Assembly: GCA_965243545.1 (NCBI GenBank) | Contig: OZ251573.1 | Location: forward strand, 2,170,001-2,234,000 | Reading direction: 5' to 3' | Source of the DNA: CATQHW01 sp965243545 | GTDB taxonomy: Bacteria; Spirochaetota; Spirochaetia; SZUA-6; Bin103 | Length of the DNA: 64,000 nucleotides | In this document: positions 42,192 through 51,017 of the stretch, one piece after another | Layout: every line of letters begins with the position of its first letter | How positions within the stretch are numbered: the first letter of the stretch is position 1 | Program-made: the position numbers and the translations under genes | Notes under the pieces: model-generated | Seen by the model: only the letters and a program-made list of their open reading frames with translations | What the model was told of the DNA's origin: nothing | Databases searched by the model: none

Positions 42192-43061
42192 ATGCACGTG
42201 CTGAGCAAAGCGGATCAGGCGTTCTTTCGGGAACAGGGCTACGTGGTGGCGCCGGAGGCGGTGCCGCCCGAAAACCTGCAGGCGGTGATCGACGTGATCT
42301 GGGAGTTCCTGGGCGCTGACGCGGACGACCCGGCAAGCTGGTACCGGATTCCGCCGAGCGAGACGACCGGCGGCGCCGGCCCGCTGTCGCAGGCCGGGAT
42401 GGTCGAGGTCTACCAGCATCAGGCGCTGTGGAACAACCGTCAGCATCCGCGCGTCTATCAGGCGTTCGTCGACATCTGGGACACGCCCGATCTCTGGGTG
42501 AGTCTGGACCGAGCCAACATGAAGCCGCCGGTCCGGGAAGGCGATCCGGCGTGGGCGCATCCCGGTTTCATCCACTGGGACCTCGATACCACGCAGGTTC
42601 CGATCCCGTTTCGCGTGCAGGGCGTGCTCTATCTGACCGACACCGCAGAAGACCAGGGAGGTTTTCAGTGCGTGCCGGGATTCCCGGCGCGGTTTGCCGA
42701 ATGGGTGCGCACGCAGCCGGCCGACCGCGATCCGCGCGTCCCGGACCTCACCGGCCTGGAGGTGCGCTCGATCCCCGGCCGCGCCGGCGACCTGTTGATC
42801 TGGAACTCGCTGCTGCCGCACGGCAACGGCCGCAACACGTCGGACCGCCCGCGCCTGGCCCAGTACATCACCATGAGCCCCGCCGACCGCGCGGACGAAC
42901 GGCAGAGGCAGGAACGGATCGCCTCGTGGCGTACCCGCAAGCCGGCCCCGAGCTGGCCCGGCGATCCGCGCGGCTGGGAACTCCGGCAGCCGGGACCGGC
43001 GGCGTTGACCGATCTGGGCCGCCTCCTCCTCGGCCTCGACCGGTGGGCTGACGCCGGGTGA
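42192..43061 (+). CDS. Phytanoyl-CoA dioxygenase (PhyH) family protein 3
   Basis: 289 residues, starting 7 nt after the exporter operon. DQAFFREQGYVVAPEAVPPENL is a PhyH opening. The metal-binding HxD is in FIHWDLDTT, the distal His in LLPHGNGRNTSDRPRLAQYI, with the following Arg for 2-oxoglutarate. VQGVLYLTDTAEDQGGFQCVPGF is the usual strand before the second His. It resembles PhyH proteins found in sponge-associated bacteria and planctomycetes, whose substrates are not known. A stem-loop at 43069-43089 follows. Confidence 0.83.
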   Translation: MHVLSKADQAFFREQGYVVAPEAVPPENLQAVIDVIWEFLGADADDPASWYRIPPSETTGGAGPLSQAGMVEVYQHQALWNNRQHPRVYQAFVDIWDTPDLWVSLDRANMKPPVREGDPAWAHPGFIHWDLDTTQVPIPFRVQGVLYLTDTAEDQGGFQCVPGFPARFAEWVRTQPADRDPRVPDLTGLEVRSIPGRAGDLLIWNSLLPHGNGRNTSDRPRLAQYITMSPADRADERQRQERIASWRTRKPAPSWPGDPRGWELRQPGPAALTDLGRLLLGLDRWADAG

Positions 43062-43068
43062 CCCGGCG

Positions 43069-43089
43069 TGACCGGCTGGGCGCCGGTCA
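43069..43089. terminator. Stem-loop between convergent PhyH and propeller genes
   Basis: TGACCGGC (43069-43076) pairs perfectly with GCCGGTCA (43082-43089) around a 5-nt loop. It lies between two converging stop codons, but there is no T tract, so termination in either direction is only plausible. Confidence 0.35.
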
Positions 43090-43106
43090 GCGCGCCGACG
43101 GCCCGG

Positions 43107-44501
43107 TCAGCGCAGCAGGACGCCGCCCACCTCCAGCGCGTACAGACGGGCGCGCTCGAACAAGATCTCCACCCGCACGGTGCGGCCGACCAGCTCGTCG
43201 AGCGTACGGCCGCTGGTCCAGGACGGCGACCAGCGCAGGTCGTCGCCGGTGAACGGCCGGCACTCGCGGGCGGAGAACCCCTCGGCCACGCGCTGAACCG
43301 GCGGCGGGTCGCCCGGCAGCACGTCGGTCTGCACGTACACCTGCGCCCGCACCTCGCCGATCGGCGCCGTCACGTTGAGCGCCAGATTCCCTTCGGTGAG
43401 CTCGAATCCCTTGGTCATCACGCTGGCGCCGCCGGAACGGCTCTCCAGGTACATGAAGCCGTCGGGCCGCAGCGTGTGCAGCGTCATGGCGTTGCGGCGC
43501 TGCCCGGCCGGCAGCTGGCCGCGTCCGCCGTGATCGGTGCGGCTGCCGGTGGAATAGATGCGGAGTTCGTCCGGCAGCTGCACCAGACAGCACGGGTAGA
43601 AGCCGTAGCCGCCGAACTCGCCCGGCTCCGCCGGCGCGATGAACTGGCCGCGCACGGTGCGATTGACGTTGCGGCCGTTGATGCTGTAGACAAGGTGGTT
43701 CGACACCGGCCCGACGCCTTTGGTGGTCGTTTCGCCCGGGTCGCCGTGCAGGAGCCACAGAAAGCCGATGAAGTAGTCGCCGTAGGCGAACGTCGGCATG
43801 CCGTACGGCTGCGCCAGCGGCGGATCGCAGGAATCGGGGCGGACGATCGTCTCCGGCTCGCTGAAGTGGACCCAGTCCTCGGTCTCCATGGACGCCACCA
43901 GCCGCTGGCTGAACGGCGGCTTGACGTCCTTGGCGCGGCACATCACCTGATGGCGGCCGGTCAGCTTGTTGAAAAAGATCGTGTGGCAGGTATCGCTCGA
44001 CCAGTCGCCCCAGCGCGCGCCCGGCAGGTCGGTCCACCGGTAACCGTCGGCGGAGACCACCACCGGGTTGCGCATGGTCGCCGGTCCGCTGCGCCAGTCC
44101 CAGTCCAGGTAGAGGATCTTGTACGGATAGCGGGAGTCGCGCGGGTCCCGGTAGACGTGGCCGCTCTCCGCGTTCTTCTTCCCCTCCGTCAGGCAGTGCG
44201 GAAAGGCGCCGGACCAGGAGGTGTGATCGGTCCCCACCGGATCGATCTCCCAGTGGACGCCGTCGTCGCCGATCGCCCCGAACACGGCGTTGCAGATGTG
44301 GTTGTCCGGGTCCGGCTGGCCGCCGTAGATCAACCGCCACTTGCCCCGGTCTTCGTCGTAGAAGACCGAGGGATAAGCGTTGCCCAGATCGAACGGGTCG
44401 GAGAACACGCCTTCCGGGACCGGCTCCGGCCGGCCCAGCCGCCGCACCACGTTGCGCGCCGACTCCAGGCACCAGTCGTCAAGGAACAGTATCTTTTGCA
44501 T
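43107..44501 (-). CDS. Beta-propeller glycosidase-like protein, paralogue 5
   Basis: 464 residues beginning MQKILFLDDWCLESARNVVRRLGRP. The blades include FYDEDRGKWRLIYGGQ, GAIGDDGVHWEID and PVVVSADGYRWTDLP. The C-terminal beta-sandwich contains GFSARECRPFTGDDLRW and ends ERARLYALEVGGVLL. The opening FLDD...VVRR and the closing RVEILFERARLYAL match the other propeller proteins here. It starts 5 nt after the stop of the GH101-like gene and is probably co-transcribed with it, linking the propeller family to O-glycan breakdown. No signal peptide. Confidence 0.65.
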   Translation of the reverse strand: MQKILFLDDWCLESARNVVRRLGRPEPVPEGVFSDPFDLGNAYPSVFYDEDRGKWRLIYGGQPDPDNHICNAVFGAIGDDGVHWEIDPVGTDHTSWSGAFPHCLTEGKKNAESGHVYRDPRDSRYPYKILYLDWDWRSGPATMRNPVVVSADGYRWTDLPGARWGDWSSDTCHTIFFNKLTGRHQVMCRAKDVKPPFSQRLVASMETEDWVHFSEPETIVRPDSCDPPLAQPYGMPTFAYGDYFIGFLWLLHGDPGETTTKGVGPVSNHLVYSINGRNVNRTVRGQFIAPAEPGEFGGYGFYPCCLVQLPDELRIYSTGSRTDHGGRGQLPAGQRRNAMTLHTLRPDGFMYLESRSGGASVMTKGFELTEGNLALNVTAPIGEVRAQVYVQTDVLPGDPPPVQRVAEGFSARECRPFTGDDLRWSPSWTSGRTLDELVGRTVRVEILFERARLYALEVGGVLLR

Positions 44502-44506
44502 CGGCC

Positions 44507-46621
44507 CTACCCTACCACGGATCGGCCGCCGGCTTCGGTCACCTTGACCGGCGCGCCCGGCGCCAGCGCCAGGGTGAGGCGATCCCCTTCGACCGCGTGT
44601 TCGGGCGCCGGTCCGCGCCCGTCGCGGCTCAAGCCGTACAGCTTCAGCGCGCGCCCGCGCAGCCGCTCCGGCAGCGTCCAGGTCCGCCGCCCGCCGCGCA
44701 GGCTGTAGCAATATACGGCGCCGCCGAGCGGCACGAACCGGTCGTCGCCGTCGGCCACCACCACGTCGCCCCAGGTAACGCGGAGCTGCTCCGGCCCGTC
44801 GATGCAGACCGCCGCCTCCACGTCCCCGGAAAAGCGAATCCGCACGCCGCCGCCCTCCCGGGTCCACGACAGCATCTCCCGCTCCAGATAGAACAGGTTG
44901 AGGAGCGAACCGCGGTAGATGCGGTCGACGATCTCCTGCCAGTCTTCCCGGAACGAGGTGGTCGCCCGCGCCTGTGACTCCAGCCACGGAAAACGCCCCA
45001 GGAACACCTCCTTGCCGAGCGAGTCGACGCTGATCGGACGGTAGGTAATGTCCTGGTGAATGGACTTGCAGATGCCGAAGTCCATGGTGGTGGCGCCGCC
45101 GTAATGGTCGCCCCGCCCGCCGCCCATCACCTTGCGGTGGTAGATCTGCCGGGCGCCGTCGGTCGGGTCGTGGTGCCAGAACGCGCTGTTGAGCAGCGTC
45201 GGATCGACCGGCAAGCCGTTGTACCCCTCGCCCGAAACGCTGATGCCGCGCTCCCGGAGCCACTCCACGATCGGCAGCAGCCCGCACACCAGCTCCTCGG
45301 TCACGCCGACGCCGTCCGGGTCGGCGTCCGGATCGCAGTTGGTGAGCCGCAGGTTGTCGAGGTGGATCGTCCGCTCCACCGGGATCACCCGCATCATCGC
45401 CTCCAGCCGGCGGAAGATCGCGCCGCTTTCGACGTCGCGGGTGTGGCAGATGCCGGCCATGATCGAGTCGTCGAAGTGGTCGCCTCCCTCGTCGAACACC
45501 GTACTGCCGGCCACGTAGCGCCGGCCGAGCAGCGCCTCGTCATAGTCCTTGCTGGCGCGGTGCGCGTCGTCGATGTTGGCGTGGTAACTGAGCAGTCCGC
45601 CGAGCTCCTTGCAGGTTGCGGCCAGCGCGCGCAACTCCTCCGGGCTGCCGATGTTGTGGTTGTACAGGTCGAGCGTCGGGTAATCGGCTTCCGGTTGCTG
45701 GCCGTTCCAGTTGACCAGGAACGGGATCTGCGGAAACCCGTCGGTGACGCGGTCTATCGCGCGGATGATCTCCTCCGCTTCCCGGAGCGTGGAGACGCAG
45801 CCCGCCTCCGGGCAGAACCCGGTCATGTCGCAGAGGATCTTGTACCAGATCGACGTGCGGTAGATCGGATCGCCGTCCGGCAGGCGGCGGTTGACCCACA
45901 GGCGGTAATCGCTGGCGTCGACCCGCTCATCCTCGTTGAGGTCGCCGATGAACACGACCTCCGCCTGCAGCGGCGCCACGATCCGATCGCGCACGCGGCG
46001 CCGGTACTCTCCCAGGTGCATCTCGTACCGGCCGGCGGCGGCCCGGTGCGCCACCGGGAACAGCGGATAGTTGGAGTGCAGGAACGCGCAGACCGAATCC
46101 GGCCGGTAGACCGCGCCGTAGAGCAACGGCGCGGGTTCGGACTCGTCGGCCGCGTCGCGGACCACGCCTTCGGCTTCGCGCAGCCACATCTTGCCCATCG
46201 CTTCCAGGTCCGGTTCGGTCGTGAACAGGCGAAAGAAGCTGAACGACGGGTCTTTGCAGACCAGCAGCGGGCTGTCGACCCACTGCAGGCTGGTCAGCGG
46301 CGCGCGATCGTCGTCGATCTCCTCCATCCGTAGCGTGAGCGTGGCGCCGTCGAGCCTGAAGACCAGATCGAAGCCGATCCCCCGGTCCGGGACCGTGACG
46401 CGGTACCGCCGGCCGTTAGAAACCGCGCGCGGCGTGATCGGCAAGTCGCTCATGCGGTACTCGGCGCCGTTCACGCGCAGGGCGCCGCCGTTGCCGCCGT
46501 CAAAGACGCAGCCGGTCAGCAGATGCCGGTAGCCCCGCACCACCGGCAGATTCGGGTCGAGCGCCACGTGCAGGTCCGGGCTCCGCAGTATCACCGCCGC
46601 GTCGTTCACGTCATCAGGCAT
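44507..46621 (-). CDS. GH101-like endo-alpha-N-acetylgalactosaminidase, copy 1
   Basis: 704 residues. GH101 enzymes release the core-1 disaccharide Gal-GalNAc from Ser/Thr of mucin-type glycoproteins. After a beta-sandwich domain (about 1-230), GDLNEDERVDASDYRLWVN is the calcium-binding EF-hand-like loop found in GH101. Barrel strands follow with IPFLVNWNGQQPEADYPTLD and YHANIDDAHRAS. HLDNLRL and VSGEGYNGLP are likely nucleophile and acid/base regions. A C-terminal beta domain begins near 600. It is much shorter than secreted GH101 proteins and lacks a signal peptide. GGAGG precedes the ATG at 46621. Confidence 0.75.
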   Translation of the reverse strand: MPDDVNDAAVILRSPDLHVALDPNLPVVRGYRHLLTGCVFDGGNGGALRVNGAEYRMSDLPITPRAVSNGRRYRVTVPDRGIGFDLVFRLDGATLTLRMEEIDDDRAPLTSLQWVDSPLLVCKDPSFSFFRLFTTEPDLEAMGKMWLREAEGVVRDAADESEPAPLLYGAVYRPDSVCAFLHSNYPLFPVAHRAAAGRYEMHLGEYRRRVRDRIVAPLQAEVVFIGDLNEDERVDASDYRLWVNRRLPDGDPIYRTSIWYKILCDMTGFCPEAGCVSTLREAEEIIRAIDRVTDGFPQIPFLVNWNGQQPEADYPTLDLYNHNIGSPEELRALAATCKELGGLLSYHANIDDAHRASKDYDEALLGRRYVAGSTVFDEGGDHFDDSIMAGICHTRDVESGAIFRRLEAMMRVIPVERTIHLDNLRLTNCDPDADPDGVGVTEELVCGLLPIVEWLRERGISVSGEGYNGLPVDPTLLNSAFWHHDPTDGARQIYHRKVMGGGRGDHYGGATTMDFGICKSIHQDITYRPISVDSLGKEVFLGRFPWLESQARATTSFREDWQEIVDRIYRGSLLNLFYLEREMLSWTREGGGVRIRFSGDVEAAVCIDGPEQLRVTWGDVVVADGDDRFVPLGGAVYCYSLRGGRRTWTLPERLRGRALKLYGLSRDGRGPAPEHAVEGDRLTLALAPGAPVKVTEAGGRSVVG

Positions 46622-46741
46622 GACTCCCACCTCCGTGCGCCCTACTCTGTAACGTTCCGCGGCGTACCGGCAAGCGGCCGGCCGCCGGCCGTGCGGGGGC
46701 GCATGACGCCGCGCGCTTGACCGGAGCGGCCGGGGCAGCGC

Positions 46742-48931
46742 ATGGTCCGGCCGGCGGCGCGACGCACCCACATGGAAACCCGGCCCGACATCCTGATCGC
46801 CGACTTCGAAGGCGACGACTGGGGCGAGTGGACGGCCGAAGGCGCGGCGTTCGGCGCAGGACCGGCGCGCGGCCCCCTGTTCGGCCAAGCGGAGGTCACC
46901 GGCTACCAAGGGCGCGGCTACGCGTCCAGTTTCCACGGCGGCGATCCTGCGATGGGACGGCTCATCTCCCCGCCGTTCACGGTCCAACGCCGCTACCTCA
47001 GCTTCCTGATCGGCGGCGGCCGCCGCACCTACTACGGCAACAACGATCCCGGCTACGTCGCCGTCAACCTGATTCACGACGGCCACGTCGCGCGCACCGC
47101 GCCGCCGGCCCAATGGACGCCGGACGGCGCCGACCGCCTGGAGTGGGACTGGTTCGACCTTGCCGATCTGGCCGGCGAGCGGGTCCGGTTGGAGATCGTC
47201 GATCAGCACACCGGCCCCTGGGGCCACGTCCTGGTCGACCGGATCGCCCAGACCGACGCGCCGCCGGTCGCGCCGCCCACGTTCGCTGAGCGCCGCTTCC
47301 GGGCCGAACACCGCTTCCTCAACCTGCCGATCGGCCGGCGCTCACCCTTCCGGGAACTGCAGATCACCGGCGGGGGGCGGACGCTCGCCTCCAACACCGT
47401 CTGCCTGACGGACGGCGCGCCGGACTTCTGGGTTCCGGTCGATCTGTCGGCCTGGCGCGGGATGGACCTGACGCTCCGCATCGAAAACCTGACCGACGGT
47501 CCGGCGCCGGCCGGGGACCTGCTGCAGGCCGTGCGCATCGGTGACCGGATGGCCGGCTGCCAGGACCTGTACCGGGAGCCCGGCCGGCCGCAGCTCCACT
47601 ACACGCCGCGCCGCGGCGCGTCCTCGGACGCCAACGGACTGGTCTGGTTCGACGGGGAGTGGCACCTGCACTACCAGCACACGCCGTGCAACGCCGCGCC
47701 GGCCGACCGGAACAACTGCAACTGGGGCTGGGGTCACGCCGTGAGCCGCGACCTGATCCATTGGGAGGAGCTACCCGACACGCTGTGGCCGGACGAACGG
47801 GGCGTCGCCGTCTCCGGATCATGCGTGGTGGACCACCACAACTCCTCCGGCCTCGGCAGCGGCGGCCGGCCGCCGATGGTGATCTTCTACACCGCCTACG
47901 GCGGCTCCAACCGGCTGTCGCACGGCCGCTCGGTCGACGTCTGCATTGTGTACAGCACCGACCGCGGCCGCACCTGGCGGCCGTATGACGGCAACCCGGT
48001 CATCCGCAACGTCGATCGCGGCAACCGCGACGCCAAAGTGTTCCGGTACGGGCCCGGCAAGCACTGGGTGATGGTGCTCTACGTCCACAACGACGTGCAC
48101 TTCATTCTCACCTCCCGCGACCTGCTGCGGTGGAGAATACGGAGCCAGGTGACCGGCATGCACGAGTGCCCGGAGCTCTTCGAGCTACCGGTGACCGGCG
48201 AGCCGGGCGTGAGCAAGTGGGTCTTCTTCGGCGCCAGCTGCGACTACTACCTGGGCGACTTCGACGGCGCGCGGTTCACGCCGGAGACCGGCGTCATCCC
48301 CTTCAAGCACACCGACGGCAGCTTCTACGCCGCGCAGACCTTCAACGACGCGCCGGACGGCCGCCGCATCCTGGCGGCCAAGGGACAGGTGCACGATCAG
48401 AACCCGATGCTCAACGGCCTGATCACCATGCCGATCGAGCTGACTCTGCGGCGCACGGCGGAAGGCGTGCGGCTCCATCAGCAACCGGTCGCGGAACTGG
48501 AACGCCTGCGCTACGCCACCCTGAGCGCGCCGGACGGCGCCGTCGTGACCGGCGCCGCGCCGCTCGTCATCCGGCCGGCGGGCCGGCTGCTCGACGTCGA
48601 GCTGGAGCTGACGCCGGCGGGCGCCGCCTCCCTCACGGTCGAGATCTTCGGGAAACACATCCGGCTCGACCTGCGGGCGATGGAGCTGCGGTTCCACGAG
48701 GAGCAGGAGGACAACCACGTACGGGCGCCGCTGGTCCCCCTCGACGGCCGGATCGACCTGCGCCTGCTGGTCGACACGATCTTCCTGGAGATATTCGGAG
48801 CGCGCGGCCGCTACTACACCCCGGTGCGGTGCGCGTTTCCGCAGGATGACGGGGCCGTGCGCCTGCGCGCGGACGGCGGTGCGGTCCGCGTCGACCGCCT
48901 GCAGGTCCACGAACTGCGGTCGATCTGGTAG
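46742..48931 (+). CDS. GH32 levanase/fructosidase-like protein with N-terminal binding domain
   Basis: 729 residues (ATG 46772 is an alternative start). Residues 15-165 are an extra beta-sandwich (LIADFEGDDWGEWTAEGAAFG ... SFLIGGGRRTYYGN) often found before GH32 domains. The catalytic propeller starts at RPQLHYTPRRGASSDANGLVWFDGEWHLHYQ. There the WMNDPNG motif is altered to SSDANG but keeps the nucleophile Asp. NRDAKVF replaces RDP, and HECPELFEL holds the acid/base Glu. The C-terminal sandwich ends RVDRLQVHELRSIW. Expected activity is beta-fructoside hydrolysis. No signal peptide. Confidence 0.82.
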   Translation: MVRPAARRTHMETRPDILIADFEGDDWGEWTAEGAAFGAGPARGPLFGQAEVTGYQGRGYASSFHGGDPAMGRLISPPFTVQRRYLSFLIGGGRRTYYGNNDPGYVAVNLIHDGHVARTAPPAQWTPDGADRLEWDWFDLADLAGERVRLEIVDQHTGPWGHVLVDRIAQTDAPPVAPPTFAERRFRAEHRFLNLPIGRRSPFRELQITGGGRTLASNTVCLTDGAPDFWVPVDLSAWRGMDLTLRIENLTDGPAPAGDLLQAVRIGDRMAGCQDLYREPGRPQLHYTPRRGASSDANGLVWFDGEWHLHYQHTPCNAAPADRNNCNWGWGHAVSRDLIHWEELPDTLWPDERGVAVSGSCVVDHHNSSGLGSGGRPPMVIFYTAYGGSNRLSHGRSVDVCIVYSTDRGRTWRPYDGNPVIRNVDRGNRDAKVFRYGPGKHWVMVLYVHNDVHFILTSRDLLRWRIRSQVTGMHECPELFELPVTGEPGVSKWVFFGASCDYYLGDFDGARFTPETGVIPFKHTDGSFYAAQTFNDAPDGRRILAAKGQVHDQNPMLNGLITMPIELTLRRTAEGVRLHQQPVAELERLRYATLSAPDGAVVTGAAPLVIRPAGRLLDVELELTPAGAASLTVEIFGKHIRLDLRAMELRFHEEQEDNHVRAPLVPLDGRIDLRLLVDTIFLEIFGARGRYYTPVRCAFPQDDGAVRLRADGGAVRVDRLQVHELRSIW

Positions 48932-48965
48932 CGCCACGCCGGCCAGCGCCACGCCGGCAGCCTCG

Positions 48966-50945
48966 TCACTCCGCCAGCGTCACCTTGTAGGGGACGTACG
49001 GCGGCATCCAGTGAAAGTCGATCCGGTCGCGCAGCACCCGGTAATGCCAGCGGGCCGGTAACGCTTCGTCGTGCTCCTCGGCGCCGTCCCGGGTGAGCAT
49101 GACGATCCGCAACGGCTTTCCATGCCACTCCTCCGGCAGGACAAAGCTCTGCCGGTCGCCGACCGGCGAGTAGACGTACAGGGCGCCGCGCAACGGGATG
49201 CACCGGGTGTCGTTGTCCTTGGCGATCACCATGTCGCCCCGCGTCACGGTCATGGTGTGCCGGGAGGTGACGTCGACCACCGTGCCGTCGTCGTACTCGA
49301 TATGGACGTCGTCCGGCCACGTCCCGCGCGCCACCACCATCTCCCGCTCCAGGAAGTAGAGATAGAGCAGTGAGCCCAGGAAAATGCGGTCGACCATGCC
49401 GCGGAAGTCCTCGCGGTAGCTCACCTCGAACTCCCGCCGCTCATACGCAAGGTCGACGTGGATGTTCGATCCCAGCCCGTAGTCGCGCGCGTACAGCTCG
49501 CCGAAGTGGCGGCCGGGGCCGCCGCCGACCATCTTCCGGTGCAGCATCTGCCGGCCGATCAGGCCGCAGTCGTAGTGAAACCACCCGGAGAACAGGAGCG
49601 GCCCGTCGATCGGCATGCCGTTGGTCCCTTCGGTGGTGAGCGTGATGCCTCGCTCCCGCAGCCACTCCGCCATCGGCAGCAGTCCGCAGTAGAGCTCCTC
49701 CAGCTCCCCTATGCCGTCGAACTCGCCGCGGCCGGCGGTGTTGCAGATGCGGGTGTTGTCGACGTGCAGCGTCCGGGCCACCGGCACCGCGGCCATCATA
49801 GCCTCCATGCGCCGCCGGAAGTGGCCGGACTCCCAGTCGAGCGTGTGCACCACGCCGCACGGCCGGCCGCCGTCGCTCGGGTCCCAGTCCATGGCGGTCA
49901 TGTACGCCGGGTCCCAGTCGGGGCTGTCCGGATAAGCGTCGTCGATGTTGACGTGATAGCTCACGGTCGCGCCGTAGCCGGCGCACTCGTCGATGGCGCG
50001 CCGCAGGCGGTGCGCGCCGCCGGGACGCGGATTGACCCGGTCCATCGACGGGTACCCGTCGTCGTGCCCCTGATACTGCCAGCCGACCAGATAGATGAGC
50101 TGCGGGACGCCGTCGGCGACGTTGTGGAGCGCTCGGACGATCTCCGTCATCTGCGGGTAGGTGGTGAACACCTGGTCGTTCTTGATGGTCAGGAACATCT
50201 TGTAGGAGATGGTCGAGCGGTAGAGCTCGTCCGCGTCAGGCAGGGTCCGGTTGACCCAGAGCGCCCAGTCGCTCCAGTCGATCACGCCGTCGCCGTTGTA
50301 GTCCCCCAGGAACACGACCCGCACGTCGAGCGGCCACATGGTGCGCGAGCGCACCCGGTACCGGTAGTCGTTGAGGGCGACCGCGTAGCCGGCGGGGCCG
50401 TTGGCGTGCCGCTCCGGCAGCAGCGGGAAGTTGCCGTGCGCGAAGACGCACAGCCGTTCGGGGTGGTAGAGGCAGCCGCGCATCACGTCGCACGCGCCGT
50501 CATCGCCGCCGGCCGATCCGAAGTGCTCGCGCCACCACTTCTTGCCGTTGTCGGACGGCTCCGACACCGCGATGCGGGCGTAGCGGAACTCCGGGTCGCT
50601 CACCTGCAGCAGCGGCGACCCGCCGAAGCCGAGCGTGTCGAGCGGCCCTTCGACGCCGTCGATGCGGAGGCGCAGGGAGTCGTCCTCCAGATCGAACCGG
50701 TAGTCGAAGGAGACGCCGCCGTACGATACGCGGAACGCCGCCGACGCGGCCGGGGCCGAGGTGGTGGCCGGGGCCGGCTGCTCGACGGCCAGGTCCGCCC
50801 ACGCCACCGCGGCGCCGTTGATGGTCAGCGGCGTGCGCCCCGGATCGCCGGCCAGCGTCTGGCCGGTGGCGAGGTGGGTGTACGAAGCGACGAGCGGAAT
50901 GCCGTCGTGGAGCTCCACCCGCAACGTCCCGTTCTCGAGCGTCAT
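48966..50945 (-). CDS. GH101-like endo-alpha-N-acetylgalactosaminidase, copy 2
   Basis: 659 residues, paralogue of the gene at 44507-46621. It shows GDYNGDGVIDWSDWALWVN (EF-hand-like loop), LIYLVGWQYQGHDDGYPSM (the GH101 hallmark), YHVNIDDAYPDSP, LHVDNTRI and LTTEGTNGMP (probable catalytic Asp and Glu). The C-terminal part ends in a beta domain. The N-terminus MTLENGTLRVELHDGIPLVASY has no signal peptide, so the protein is probably cytoplasmic. It is transcribed divergently from the repeat-bearing GH32 gene 72 nt away; a 6-bp hairpin (50962-50976) lies in its leader. Confidence 0.78.
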   Translation of the reverse strand: MTLENGTLRVELHDGIPLVASYTHLATGQTLAGDPGRTPLTINGAAVAWADLAVEQPAPATTSAPAASAAFRVSYGGVSFDYRFDLEDDSLRLRIDGVEGPLDTLGFGGSPLLQVSDPEFRYARIAVSEPSDNGKKWWREHFGSAGGDDGACDVMRGCLYHPERLCVFAHGNFPLLPERHANGPAGYAVALNDYRYRVRSRTMWPLDVRVVFLGDYNGDGVIDWSDWALWVNRTLPDADELYRSTISYKMFLTIKNDQVFTTYPQMTEIVRALHNVADGVPQLIYLVGWQYQGHDDGYPSMDRVNPRPGGAHRLRRAIDECAGYGATVSYHVNIDDAYPDSPDWDPAYMTAMDWDPSDGGRPCGVVHTLDWESGHFRRRMEAMMAAVPVARTLHVDNTRICNTAGRGEFDGIGELEELYCGLLPMAEWLRERGITLTTEGTNGMPIDGPLLFSGWFHYDCGLIGRQMLHRKMVGGGPGRHFGELYARDYGLGSNIHVDLAYERREFEVSYREDFRGMVDRIFLGSLLYLYFLEREMVVARGTWPDDVHIEYDDGTVVDVTSRHTMTVTRGDMVIAKDNDTRCIPLRGALYVYSPVGDRQSFVLPEEWHGKPLRIVMLTRDGAEEHDEALPARWHYRVLRDRIDFHWMPPYVPYKVTLAE

Positions 50946-51017
50946 GGTTCGCGCCTGCGGCGCCCGCTTGGCGGGCCGTTTGTATTCATCGGCGAATTGG
51001 AACACGATACCCGACCC

